Part shown: positions 16,515-24,595 of the stretch, piece by piece
Layout: each line of letters begins with the position of its first letter
Numbering within the stretch: the first letter of the stretch is position 1
Source of the DNA: JBCCSZ01 sp039199225
GTDB lineage: Bacteria; Bacteroidota; Bacteroidia; Chitinophagales; Saprospiraceae
Direction: 5' to 3'
Assembly (NCBI GenBank): GCA_039199225.1
Contig: JBCCSZ010000075.1
Location: 1-26,870 of the forward strand
DNA: 26,870 nt
The notes under the pieces: model-generated
Databases searched by the model: none
What the model was told of the DNA's origin: nothing
The model's input: the letters and a program-made list of their open reading frames with translations, nothing else
Made by a program: the position numbers and the translations under genes

Positions 16515-17435
16515 ATGCAGACTTTCAAAACCATACAAGACTACTGCCAGGCAATCAACATTCCAGCGCCCAAGCATCCAAGCTTTGACATTCGACGCTT
16601 TGAGGATAATATGAGGAGTGTTGTGTCGGCCATGCCTCCTTTTCGACACGAATTCTACGCCATTGCCTTGAAAATCGAAGGAGGTGGTAAAGCCATTTCT
16701 GGCCATCATACGGATTTCCCAGAAAATTCGACCGTTTTCTTTAATTCTCCTTTTCAGATACTTTCCTGGGAAATTGTTCCGGATTGGGAAGGGTACTACA
16801 TCATGTTTACCCAAGATTTCGTTGCACAATCGTATATGGCCAATCGCTTGTTGGACGACTTCCCTTTTTTGAAAATTGACAAAGCCATTCCATTCGAGAT
16901 CAAACGAGCCAACATCCCACCATTGCTCAGCGTGTATAAAAATATCTTTGAAGAATACGACAGCGAAGCAGCAGATAAATTTCAGCTCATCGAGTCCTAT
17001 ACACTTTTGTTGTTGCAATGGGTCAAAAGGCTTGCTTCCAGGCGGGCCAATGCACAGGAGGTTCATCAGGAAATACGCAAGGCAGACCTCAAATTGCTGT
17101 CCAGGTTTCAAGCTCTGATAGAGATGTGTTTTCAGCCAGAGCATTCCATCCGCCAACCCATCAATCTACACTCTCCCAAACACTATGCCCAGCAACTGAA
17201 CATCCACCCCAACCACCTCAACGCCATAGTAAAGAGCATCATCGGCCATACTGCCAAGCAACACATCCACAAATACCTCATCCAGTTGGCCAAGACGCAG
17301 CTCCGTCAAAGCACCCTGAGCATCAAAGAAATCGCTTACTCCCTTTACTTCGAATCGCCCAACAACTTCAGCAGTTTCTTCAAGAAACACACCCACCAAA
17401 GCCCCAAAGCCTACCGGAACCACCTCAATCTTTGA
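16515..17435 (+). CDS. AraC-family transcriptional regulator
   Basis: From ATG 16515 the protein has 306 residues. An N-terminal sensing domain with cupin-like beta strands (PPFRHEFYAI at 41-50, VFFNSPFQ at 74-81) is followed by an AraC/XylS DNA-binding domain at about 195-306: first helix-turn-helix with YAQQLNIHPNHLNAIVK, second with IKEIAYSLYFESPNNFSSFF. Upstream in-frame ATGs at 16476, 16494 and 16497 would add up to 13 residues and overlap the micropeptide gene; relatives I know begin near M-x-T-x-K-T-I, supporting 16515. It probably controls the NTF2-like and hydrolase genes that follow on the same strand, an arrangement seen often in this phylum. The ligand is unknown. Confidence 0.9.
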   Translation: MQTFKTIQDYCQAINIPAPKHPSFDIRRFEDNMRSVVSAMPPFRHEFYAIALKIEGGGKAISGHHTDFPENSTVFFNSPFQILSWEIVPDWEGYYIMFTQDFVAQSYMANRLLDDFPFLKIDKAIPFEIKRANIPPLLSVYKNIFEEYDSEAADKFQLIESYTLLLLQWVKRLASRRANAQEVHQEIRKADLKLLSRFQALIEMCFQPEHSIRQPINLHSPKHYAQQLNIHPNHLNAIVKSIIGHTAKQHIHKYLIQLAKTQLRQSTLSIKEIAYSLYFESPNNFSSFFKKHTHQSPKAYRNHLNL

Positions 17436-17505
17436 TTTTTATACTTTCTCATTTGTTTTTAGCATTTGCCCCCACTGCAATGCCTGCATCTTTGTATCAA
17501 AAGAA

Positions 17506-18012
17506 ATGATGCAATATTTCAATATCCTGTTTTTCCTCCTTTTATCGATCGCCACAAACGCACAGCAAATGGAACAAATACAAAATGTCGTAACGGATTT
17601 ATTCGTAGCCACCGACGAAAACAATTGGGTAGCTGTTGAAAAGTGCTTTGCAGAAAAAGTCGTCTTGGACTATTCCTCCATGAGCGGCCAGCCAGCTGCC
17701 ACCTTAACACCCAAGGACATCACAACAGCCTGGAAAGGCGTCCTACCTGGCTTTACCTCTACCCACCACCAAATCGGAAATCTTCGCAGTACGGTCGATG
17801 CCAATAAGGCTAAAGTATTTTGCTACGGAACGGCTACGCACTTTCTGGAAGACGAAGGCGGCAATGTCTGGACGGTCGTTGGCACCTACGATTTCCATTT
17901 ACAGAAACAAGCGGAACAATGGCAAATCAATCGCATGACTTTCCACTTCAAATATCAGGATGGCAACACCCAACTGGTTCAAAAGGCCATCGCCAAACAA
18001 CTGACCAAATAA
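17506..18012 (+). CDS. Secreted NTF2-like (SnoaL-type) protein
   Basis: The 168-residue protein has a signal peptide (to about NAQ, residue 20). Its mature part has the cone-shaped NTF2-like/SnoaL fold pattern: an N-terminal helix with LFVATDENNWVAVEKCF and DYSSMSG, then long strands such as THHQIGN, AKVFCYGTATHF and VVGTYDFHLQK. The fold binds small hydrophobic molecules and may be an enzyme (isomerase, cyclase) or only a binder. It lies 70 bases after the AraC gene and 36 bases before an alpha/beta hydrolase, so the three are likely one cassette. A second ATG directly follows the first, so the start is uncertain by one residue. Confidence 0.85.
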   Translation: MMQYFNILFFLLLSIATNAQQMEQIQNVVTDLFVATDENNWVAVEKCFAEKVVLDYSSMSGQPAATLTPKDITTAWKGVLPGFTSTHHQIGNLRSTVDANKAKVFCYGTATHFLEDEGGNVWTVVGTYDFHLQKQAEQWQINRMTFHFKYQDGNTQLVQKAIAKQLTK

Positions 18013-18048
18013 TACACATTCCTGAAATACTCAAAAACGCCATACAAC

Positions 18049-18957
18049 ATGCAAAAAATTCATTTCAACAGCGAAGGACTCCAACTGGCTGGACACCTAT
18101 TCCTACCGACCGATTTTGAAGAAAACCAATCTTATCCGGCCATTGTCGTATCTGGCAGCTGGACCACCGTCAAGGAGCAAATGGCTGGTTTGTACGCCCG
18201 ACGCTTTGCCGAAAAGGGTTTTATAACCCTGGCCTTTGACTTCCGCAACTTTGGAGAAAGTGAAGGACAGCCAGCCGCCTATGAAAGCCCTCGCCTGAAA
18301 ATCGAAGACATTCAAAACGCCGTTCGCTATCTGGCGACCCTGCCGCAAGTAGATGCCCAGCGCATCGGTGCCTTTGGGGTATGCGCCGGCTCGATGTACA
18401 CCTTGATGGCCGCTGCAGCGATGCCGCAAATCAAAGCGGTTGTAACGGCCGCCTCCTGGCTCCACGATGCCGAAGCCGTCCAGCTTTTTTACGGAGGGGC
18501 CGAAGGGGTACAAGATAAAATATCACAGGCGCAGGCAGCCAAGAAAAAGTATGCCGAAACGGGCGAGGCAACTTACATCAAAACCATCTCAACAACGGAC
18601 ACCACTGCAGCCATGTACGGCGAGTACGACTACTACCTCAATCCAGAGCGGGGCGCTGTTCCTCAGTGGAGTGCCGACCGCTTTGCCGTAGCTAGTTGGG
18701 AGGACTGGTTGACCCTTGATCCCTTCCCCGCTGCTGCGCAATTCCAACAGCCCATCCTAATGATCCATTCGGACGGCTGTGTATTGCCGGACTACACCCG
18801 TAAGTTCTTCCAAAACATTGCCTCCACCGACAAACATTTGCAGTGGATCGATACGGAACTAGGCACTCCCATGCACCAATTTGCTTTCTACGACCAAGAC
18901 AAAGAAGTAAGCCAGGCAGTGACGGAAGGCAGTCGGTTCTTTCGCGAAAAATTGTAG
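18049..18957 (+). CDS. Cytoplasmic alpha/beta hydrolase with Cys at the nucleophile position (YcjY/DLH-like)
   Basis: The 302-residue protein has no signal peptide. It shows an alpha/beta hydrolase core: SGSWTTVKEQM at 35-45 before the first helix, DFRNFGESEG at 64-73, and nucleophile elbow GVCAGS with Cys112 instead of Ser. His276 (TPMHQFAFYD) is the likely catalytic base and Asp242 or Asp248 the acid. A Cys in this place is known for dienelactone hydrolase and, as I recall, for YcjY-type hydrolases, so it fits the family rather than a mutation. It is last in the AraC/NTF2 cassette. Its stop is only 5 bases from the end of the convergent lipoprotein gene. Likely it acts on a small ester or lactone; the substrate is unknown. 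Confidence 0.85.
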   Translation: MQKIHFNSEGLQLAGHLFLPTDFEENQSYPAIVVSGSWTTVKEQMAGLYARRFAEKGFITLAFDFRNFGESEGQPAAYESPRLKIEDIQNAVRYLATLPQVDAQRIGAFGVCAGSMYTLMAAAAMPQIKAVVTAASWLHDAEAVQLFYGGAEGVQDKISQAQAAKKKYAETGEATYIKTISTTDTTAAMYGEYDYYLNPERGAVPQWSADRFAVASWEDWLTLDPFPAAAQFQQPILMIHSDGCVLPDYTRKFFQNIASTDKHLQWIDTELGTPMHQFAFYDQDKEVSQAVTEGSRFFREKL

Positions 18958-18962
18958 GAAGT

Positions 18963-19625
18963 TTAATAAATCACTCCCAGGTGATCCATGGTTTCCAAAT
19001 CAAACTGTCCGACCGGCAATCCACTTTCTTGCTGAAAACGGTTCATTGCCTGTCGGGCAGTAGTGGTCATGGTTGGGGAAGTCGGTCCTTGCATGTAGCC
19101 CTTTTCGACGAGCGCATCCTGTATTTGGAAGACAACCCGATCGGTCAGCTGGGACGCACAAAGGACTTCGCGAAACGCCATGTTGCCCCCTGCGTAGAGA
19201 AGCCGCTTGGAGGTAATGCGTTCGATGCGATAGTCGCTACTCAAGCTGGTATCCCGGAGAACTTTCAAGCTTTTGTACTGGGCTGGTACCTCGACCTGGC
19301 ACCACATCATACAGTCTTTGGGATCAGCCGATTGACAGCCGCCGGGCCTTCTTTTTTGCACCCATTTCGTAGTGGCCGGCTGTACTTCCACCAGGAGGGT
19401 CTCCACAGGCACTTCGTCCGCAGATGCGTCTCCGGTGTACAAGATGTATTCATCCGTTGACTCTTCATAGCGGTCGGGGGTCATGCACTTGGCATAGCAT
19501 TTTCCAGGCTTGAAATCTGCAGGCGAAGAGGGTGCATCGTAGGTACGAAGCCCCGCTTGGGAGCTGTGGCATCCAATGGCCAGAAAGCCAATCATGCTGC
19601 ACAATAGAAGGAAAGTGTTTTTCAT
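18963..19625 (-). CDS. Peptidoglycan-binding lipoprotein
   Basis: The 220-residue protein has a lipoprotein signal (lipobox AIGC, Cys19). The middle contains PGKCYAKCMTPDRYE at 40-54, a motif that recurs in Bacteroidota cell-envelope proteins of this type. More cysteines (97, 105, 109, 156) suggest disulfides. Residues about 163-218 form a PG_binding_1 domain: IQDALVEKGYM, then TARQAMNRFQQESGLPVG. It should be anchored to an outer membrane leaflet or the inner membrane and touch the peptidoglycan. It is convergent with the hydrolase gene, 5 bases apart, and 53 bases downstream of the collar operon, with no obvious terminator between, so it could be the last gene of that operon. Confidence 0.85.
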   Translation of the reverse strand: MKNTFLLLCSMIGFLAIGCHSSQAGLRTYDAPSSPADFKPGKCYAKCMTPDRYEESTDEYILYTGDASADEVPVETLLVEVQPATTKWVQKRRPGGCQSADPKDCMMWCQVEVPAQYKSLKVLRDTSLSSDYRIERITSKRLLYAGGNMAFREVLCASQLTDRVVFQIQDALVEKGYMQGPTSPTMTTTARQAMNRFQQESGLPVGQFDLETMDHLGVIY

Positions 19626-19678
19626 ATGCTTTTGTATTTTATGTTTCTACACAATATAACAACAAGCAAGGAAAACAC

Positions 19679-20284
19679 TCACTTTAAGACCTTCATAATG
19701 TAGTAAGCTGCAAAATAGGGTGGCTGGTTTTCGTGGGCTTCTCCTCCCCCACTCTTGTCAGTCTCAAAATCATGGGTATGTTCACCACCGCTGAGTTTTT
19801 CTTTCCTAGATGGAATGAGGACTGTATTACCACTTCCATTGGTATCTGGATTAAAGCGTCCAATAGTACTGACAAATGCGTTTTGGTGATGTTCGTGTTG
19901 GCTGCCTATGTCGCTTGTCTCACCACCATGGGAGTGGCTCGGTAAGTGTTCCTCCCTCAAAGCCACAGTCTTTTCTCCTCCAAAGGCGCCCACCTCCGGA
20001 TGATCCTTTCCCGTACCGAGTATAAAGCGTTCTCTTAAGTCGGGTAATTCCAGTTCATAAACATCCAGCAAGGTCAACAATTCATCAAAACTACGCTCTA
20101 GGTAATCGGTATAGCCATGAGGTGGTCTTCCCCCAAATTTGTATTCATACACCTTGCTCCAATATTTTTTGAAAGCCGTTTTATCGCCTATTTTCTGCCC
20201 ATTGCACATCAACCAGCCAAAAGGCAGGTGTTTACCCGCAAACATGCAGACGGAGGCCAATGGAAGATTTGTATGATCAGTCAT
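19679..20284 (-). CDS. Short phage tail-collar domain protein (MdpB-like), paralogue A
   Basis: The 201-residue protein starts at ATG 20284, 25 bases after the previous stop; the longer open frame runs back into that gene and is not used. It is essentially one tail-collar domain (COG4675/PF07484): PFGWLMCNG at 21-29, LPDLRERFILGTG at 80-92, three H-x-H pairs (HSH 117-119, HEH 130-132, HTH 169-171) and HENQPPYFAAYYI at 184-196. In T4 fibre proteins such pairs bind metal ions in a trimeric needle. No signal peptide is present. It is the last collar gene in the operon. An insert of about 30 residues with N-x-x-T-N-G lies between the second and third pair. Confidence 0.88.
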   Translation of the reverse strand: MTDHTNLPLASVCMFAGKHLPFGWLMCNGQKIGDKTAFKKYWSKVYEYKFGGRPPHGYTDYLERSFDELLTLLDVYELELPDLRERFILGTGKDHPEVGAFGGEKTVALREEHLPSHSHGGETSDIGSQHEHHQNAFVSTIGRFNPDTNGSGNTVLIPSRKEKLSGGEHTHDFETDKSGGGEAHENQPPYFAAYYIMKVLK

Positions 20285-20309
20285 AAGCAGTTGGTTTGTG
20301 AGGTAACTT

Positions 20310-20933
20310 TTACAATAAAACCCTGATGATAAATTGTGCTGTAAAATAAGGTGGCATATTGGAATGTGCTTGTCCACCCCCGCTTGCATTTGTCTTAAAA
20401 TAATGTTTATGTGCGCCTCCCCTCTCAAGTGCTGGATTCCCAGATAGCGGGTCGAAGATATAGCCTCCTGGTCCGGCATTGAAGGTTCCTCCTTGCATTC
20501 CCATCATCACTACTCCCGATGTATAGAAATGGGAATGCGCCCCTCCCTCCATTTTTCCCGTGTGGGTATGAAGCGGTATTTGCCCAGCTGTTAAAGCTAC
20601 CTTTTCTTGACCACCGGTAGCACTCAATTGATACTTTGCATCCGCCGTCGAGCCAGCTCCCACCACAAAGCGACTTTGCAAATTTGGAATGATGATCTGC
20701 TCATCTACATACACCAGCTCCCGGCATAAGACTTTAAAGCTCTTAATTAACAGCTCATTGTGCTCAGCAGATGCTTCTGCCCCAAAAACCATTTGATGGG
20801 ATTGCTTCATTCTTTCGACAAAGGTCGCCTGATCCATTAGCGATCCATCACAAGCTAACCAGCCATAGGGAATGGCACCCTTTCCAGCATATATATTTAC
20901 AGAAGCAATGGGACAATCTTTTACAGTACTCAT
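20310..20933 (-). CDS. Short phage tail-collar domain protein (MdpB-like), paralogue B
   Basis: The 207-residue protein has the same layout as its downstream neighbour: IPYGWLACDG at 21-30, IPNLQSRFVVGAG at 82-94, HTH (122-124), HSH (133-135), HKH (175-177) and HSNMPPYFTAQFI at 190-202. The end IIRVLL is shared with the long paralogue just upstream. Between the second and third H-x-H lies a glycine- and methionine-rich stretch (VVMMGMQGGTFNAGPGG), the part expected to be variable in receptor-binding tips. It has no signal peptide. It starts 81 bases after the previous gene's stop; the leader in between is purine-rich and holds no gene. Confidence 0.88.
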   Translation of the reverse strand: MSTVKDCPIASVNIYAGKGAIPYGWLACDGSLMDQATFVERMKQSHQMVFGAEASAEHNELLIKSFKVLCRELVYVDEQIIIPNLQSRFVVGAGSTADAKYQLSATGGQEKVALTAGQIPLHTHTGKMEGGAHSHFYTSGVVMMGMQGGTFNAGPGGYIFDPLSGNPALERGGAHKHYFKTNASGGGQAHSNMPPYFTAQFIIRVLL

Positions 20934-21014
20934 AAGTGCTCGATTTATTTTGATGTTCTTCTTTCCCTCTTTTATTTTTTATCCAGTCCGAAAAGATGTA
21001 GGAGCTGTTTGTAT

Positions 21015-22721
21015 CTACAACAATACTCTGATGATGTAATAGGCTGCGTAATAAGGTGGCCGGTTTTCGTGCGTCCGGCCAGCACCCGCCGCATGGGTCT
21101 TAAAAGTGTGGCTGTGATTTCCACCTTTAAATTCTACCGTTTCGCCATAATTACTGGTGTAGAGTTTGAGGAACGCCTTGCCAATATCCTCCTTTTTAAA
21201 TTCGAGTAGGTTTGTTGGATGCTCATGCGCTCCTCCCGGCAGCGTGGTCCCACTGTGGGAATGGGGAGGTATTTGGGCCTCTGTCAGTTGTACTTCGTCT
21301 TGTCCTCCTGTTGCACCATAGGAATAGGCCCCCTTTTCGCCCTTGTCAGCACCAACGACAAATAAGCCACGCAAATCTGGCAGAACAACTTGATCGCCTT
21401 TCATTCCCAACTCATCGCACAATGCCCAGAAGCTTTTCTTGAGATGTATCAGATCGCTAAGATCGTCATTGGCCTGCTTAAACGTCTGAACAAAACGCGC
21501 CTCGTCGTAGCTAGCTCCGTCGCACAACAGCCAACCATATGGAATCTGCTTTCCAGCGTGAATGCTGATGGAAGCCATCGGGTTGGAAGGCGCCTTTGTT
21601 ATCAATCGCTGATCGGACGTTCGAGATTTTCCACCATCCCTTACCATCAGGTTGTAGACAGTAGGGCGTTGGGGATGGACCGTAAGTTGGCCCGTATTGG
21701 AAAGTGGTAAGTCGATGGACCAGGTGGCTTGCGTCTCTCCGGGAGCAGGCTTGCTACCTGGCAGTAGGGATAACAACTTTGCATCGTTGTCGTATTCCTG
21801 GGCATACAACACCAGCCTTCTATCAATCGATTGCTTGCTGGGAAAAGAAAGTATCCAATTTAATACTATGCGCGCTCCTACCGAAACGGGCTGCTCCAAC
21901 TTATCGGCAAATCCAAAGTAGATAATGTCCAACTTATTCAGATAAAGCGTCAATTCACTGACGCCGTAGCCGCCTTGATTGTCTGCTATGAGTCGCAATT
22001 GAGTCGACTTAATCAACTCCACTTGGAGCGAGCCAACCGAGCCACTGATTAGAATTGGCTTTTCACTGTTTATGAGATATGGTTGGGTATACGCATCGAG
22101 CGCTGCAGGACTCTTGACGATGGTTCCGTGGTCAAAGTCTGTTAAAAAACGCGGATACAGCACCATTTCCTTGGGGTTGGAGACACTCCATTCCAAGGTC
22201 AAGGTTTCTCCTCCTTCGGGATTGTAATTGGTAGCTACAAAGTAATTTACGAAAGTCTCTCGTCCCCGTGTTTTCAAGCTCAATCGAAGGCTTTCCTGCT
22301 GGAAGGGTTCTTCGGCATCTTCCTCAAATAAGTCAACCACAATTTCAACCATCCTTTTTTCCACCCCCGAATCATTGGGTAAGATGGGCAGCTTTTGAAG
22401 TTTCAAGTTGGCCGATTGGCTCCCCTGAAAACCATAATCGTTGTAGAATTCGACCTGCACTTCTGTCCCGGCACTGTTGATGTCGAAGGGCGCCTGGCTG
22501 GCCGACCAAATGCCACCATGGGCTGAAAAATCATTCGAATCGGTCAAAGCTGCGGAAGATGACTTGCCACTTTGATAAGGTAGGCGAATTTGAATCCTGG
22601 AACAGAAGACCTCTGGTTCGGAAGGGCCACTTACATGAAATTCCAACTGCCCTAGCGTCAACTTATCTGCGTCTATTTGCAGGCTGTCTTCGGCCAGCTC
22701 TACACTAAATTTTGTGTTCAT
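21015..22721 (-). CDS. Long tail-collar protein with unrecognised N-terminal beta modules, paralogue C
   Basis: The 568-residue protein ends in a tail-collar domain (about 380-568): IPYGWLLCDG at 393-402, LPDLRGLFVVGAD at 447-459, HSH (487-489), HEH (499-501), HSH (536-538), HENRPPYYAAYYI at 551-563. The first 380 residues are beta-rich and shared with the next protein. An N-terminal module (about 1-150) contains LTDSNDF (59-65) and EFYNDYG (91-97). An Ig-like module follows (about 155-265) with LEWSVSNPKEMVLYPRFL (176-193), and a third (about 265-375) has VLNWILSFPS. I do not know a named family for the first part. There is no signal peptide or T9SS tail. It lies between collar genes in one operon and may act as the adaptor and tip of a fibre. 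Confidence 0.8.
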   Translation of the reverse strand: MNTKFSVELAEDSLQIDADKLTLGQLEFHVSGPSEPEVFCSRIQIRLPYQSGKSSSAALTDSNDFSAHGGIWSASQAPFDINSAGTEVQVEFYNDYGFQGSQSANLKLQKLPILPNDSGVEKRMVEIVVDLFEEDAEEPFQQESLRLSLKTRGRETFVNYFVATNYNPEGGETLTLEWSVSNPKEMVLYPRFLTDFDHGTIVKSPAALDAYTQPYLINSEKPILISGSVGSLQVELIKSTQLRLIADNQGGYGVSELTLYLNKLDIIYFGFADKLEQPVSVGARIVLNWILSFPSKQSIDRRLVLYAQEYDNDAKLLSLLPGSKPAPGETQATWSIDLPLSNTGQLTVHPQRPTVYNLMVRDGGKSRTSDQRLITKAPSNPMASISIHAGKQIPYGWLLCDGASYDEARFVQTFKQANDDLSDLIHLKKSFWALCDELGMKGDQVVLPDLRGLFVVGADKGEKGAYSYGATGGQDEVQLTEAQIPPHSHSGTTLPGGAHEHPTNLLEFKKEDIGKAFLKLYTSNYGETVEFKGGNHSHTFKTHAAGAGRTHENRPPYYAAYYIIRVLL

Positions 22722-22757
22722 CTATTTGGGTTGTTCTAAAAATATTGCTTTACTAGA

Positions 22758-22777
22758 ATTGGGTTTTTCCTCCCAAT
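22758..22777. other. Small hairpin in the gap between paralogues C and D
   Basis: ATTGGG (22758-22763) and CCCAAT (22772-22777) are separated by 8 bases. It lies in the longest internal gap of the collar operon (111 bases) and could be a processing site or weak attenuator. Only six base pairs form, so it may be chance. Confidence 0.25.
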
Positions 22778-22832
22778 AGCCAGTGGGCATTGCTTCCCAA
22801 TCCAGCTAAAAAAGAAAGAATGGCCACCGAGA

Positions 22833-24593
22833 TCACTTTAGCACTTTGATGATGAAATAAGTCGCCAAATAAGGTGGTCGGTTTTCATGGCTTTCGTCAC
22901 CCCCCATCTCGTGAATCTTCATAGCATGTGTATGCCGCCCCTCCTTACTGGTTCGGACGGTCCCTTTGTCGTTCTTCCTAGGGTCGCCTCTTCTGCCAAT
23001 ATTGTTGAAAGCCCAGCCTTTGTCTGAAGCATTAAAGCTGTGAGAATGCTCTCCGGCTGCCGCAATGATTCCTTCATGCTTGTGTTTTGGCATTTGATCG
23101 ACCTTCAGTGTTACCTTTTCCGCTCCGCCTTCGGCTCCGAGGGTATAATTTTTACCAGCTCCTACGGGAAATCGGTCTTGTAAATCCGGCAGCTTGACCA
23201 CCCCGTCTTTTCCATCCAAGGTAGCGTACAGCTGACCGAAGCTTTGTTTTAGGTATTGGCCGTAGTCAGCTGGTACTTTTCCAAATTGCTTTTGATAGGC
23301 TGTTTGCCACTTATCGATGAAAGCTGATTTTTTCACTTCTTTTCCATTACAGAGAAGCCAGCCGTAAGGCAAGGGTTGCGAGGCCCCTGCATAGAGCATG
23401 ATGGAACCGATGGGGCTGTTGGGTGGGGTAATCATAATGGATTGGGTTTCTATTTTTGAATTGGAAGATTTGTAGTCTTTAATATAGAGTAGGTAGTTGG
23501 TTGGGCGATTGGGAAAAACGACAAACGTGCCTTTATGGGCTTCTGGTAGGTCGACCGTCCAAGTAGCGGGCAGGCCAGCAGGCGCGGGCTGATGTCCTTC
23601 TTGCAAAGGTAGTATCTGGCCTTTGTTGTCAAACTCCTGTACGATTAATGTGGCCTCATTGTCTGTAGAAGCCGGATAAGGGAAAGAGATCAACCATTTC
23701 AGCAAGATGCTGCCACCGGGTCGAAGCAATTGGCGGTCCGAAAAATTTCTGGTAAAATACAAGATGGACAGTTCCTTCAAGTAGATGGTCAGTTCGCTGA
23801 CCCCTCGATTCCCTTCATTGTCTGCCACCAAGCGAAATTGCATCGAGCGCAACAAAACCACCTGCATCGAAGCGTCCGCCTCGCTGAGCGGAATGGGCGT
23901 ATCATCGAAAATAACCCTTACCTCATCCAGGCTCTTTATGCTGCGCAATCCCGTCAAAGTCGACTTCTCGGTTTGATCGACCGCTTGATCCCGGTCGCTT
24001 AGAAAGGTGGGATACAAGAACATTTGTCGGGGGTTCGAAACGCTCCAGGAAAGCTTAATCTGCTGCCGCGGACTGGCCGCTGTGACATCGGAAACAAAAT
24101 AATTGACATAAGATAGAGGCGGTCCGCTCGGAACAACAAGTTGCAAGGGCAGCTCGACGGTCCGGAAGGGCGTATCTTCTGACGCTTTGAAAAAAGATAC
24201 TTTGATGGCTAAGGAACGGTTGCTTGTTCCCGAAGAATTGGGATGAACCGGGATGTTGTAAAACGTAAAATTAAACTGCTGGCGACCGCCGACCACTTCA
24301 TAATCGTTGAACAATTCGATCTGCAGTTGATCACCTTTGGCATTCAAATCATATGGCGGACTTTCAATCACCCAGCTCTCCACACCAGTAGCCATGAAAT
24401 CGTCGGAATCGGTGAGTGCATCGACATCGCCAGCTGCTCCGAAGGGTATTTCCACTTGTATGCTGCTGCACGCTACGGCCTGGTCACTGGTATTTTCTAC
24501 CATCAACACCAAACTCTGACGAGTCGCCTTATCTGCCTTGACTTGTAGACTGTCGTTTTTCAAGCTTACGCTGAGGCCATTATCATTCATCAT
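22833..24593 (-). CDS. Long tail-collar protein with unrecognised N-terminal beta modules, paralogue D
   Basis: The 586-residue protein is a diverged copy of the previous one. The shared marks are LTDSDDF (60-66), ELFNDYE (93-99), LSWSVSNPRQMFLYPTFL (181-198), RLVADNEGNRGVSELTIYL (254-272), LLKWLISFP (297-305) and the ATWTVDLP strand (343-350). The collar domain occupies about 392-586: LPYGWLLCNG (408-417), LPDLQDRFPVGAG (468-480), HKH (504-506), HSH (516-518), HTH (554-556) and HENRPPYLATYFI (569-581). It starts 2 bases after the upstream stop (TAGCTATG), so it is translationally coupled to the large first protein, which suggests that they work in fixed proportion. There is no signal peptide. 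Confidence 0.8.
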   Translation of the reverse strand: MMNDNGLSVSLKNDSLQVKADKATRQSLVLMVENTSDQAVACSSIQVEIPFGAAGDVDALTDSDDFMATGVESWVIESPPYDLNAKGDQLQIELFNDYEVVGGRQQFNFTFYNIPVHPNSSGTSNRSLAIKVSFFKASEDTPFRTVELPLQLVVPSGPPLSYVNYFVSDVTAASPRQQIKLSWSVSNPRQMFLYPTFLSDRDQAVDQTEKSTLTGLRSIKSLDEVRVIFDDTPIPLSEADASMQVVLLRSMQFRLVADNEGNRGVSELTIYLKELSILYFTRNFSDRQLLRPGGSILLKWLISFPYPASTDNEATLIVQEFDNKGQILPLQEGHQPAPAGLPATWTVDLPEAHKGTFVVFPNRPTNYLLYIKDYKSSNSKIETQSIMITPPNSPIGSIMLYAGASQPLPYGWLLCNGKEVKKSAFIDKWQTAYQKQFGKVPADYGQYLKQSFGQLYATLDGKDGVVKLPDLQDRFPVGAGKNYTLGAEGGAEKVTLKVDQMPKHKHEGIIAAAGEHSHSFNASDKGWAFNNIGRRGDPRKNDKGTVRTSKEGRHTHAMKIHEMGGDESHENRPPYLATYFIIKVLK

Positions 24594-24595
24594 AG

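Noticed and set aside
16248..17156. 302-residue minus-strand frame over the hydrolase end, micropeptide and AraC gene
   Set aside because: The AraC protein on the other strand has clear domain motifs, while this frame has low-complexity phenylalanine runs and no recognisable domain.
20285..20479. N-terminal extension of the last collar gene
   Set aside because: It would overlap the upstream collar gene by 170 bases and adds no collar sequence; ATG 20284 starts just before the conserved domain.
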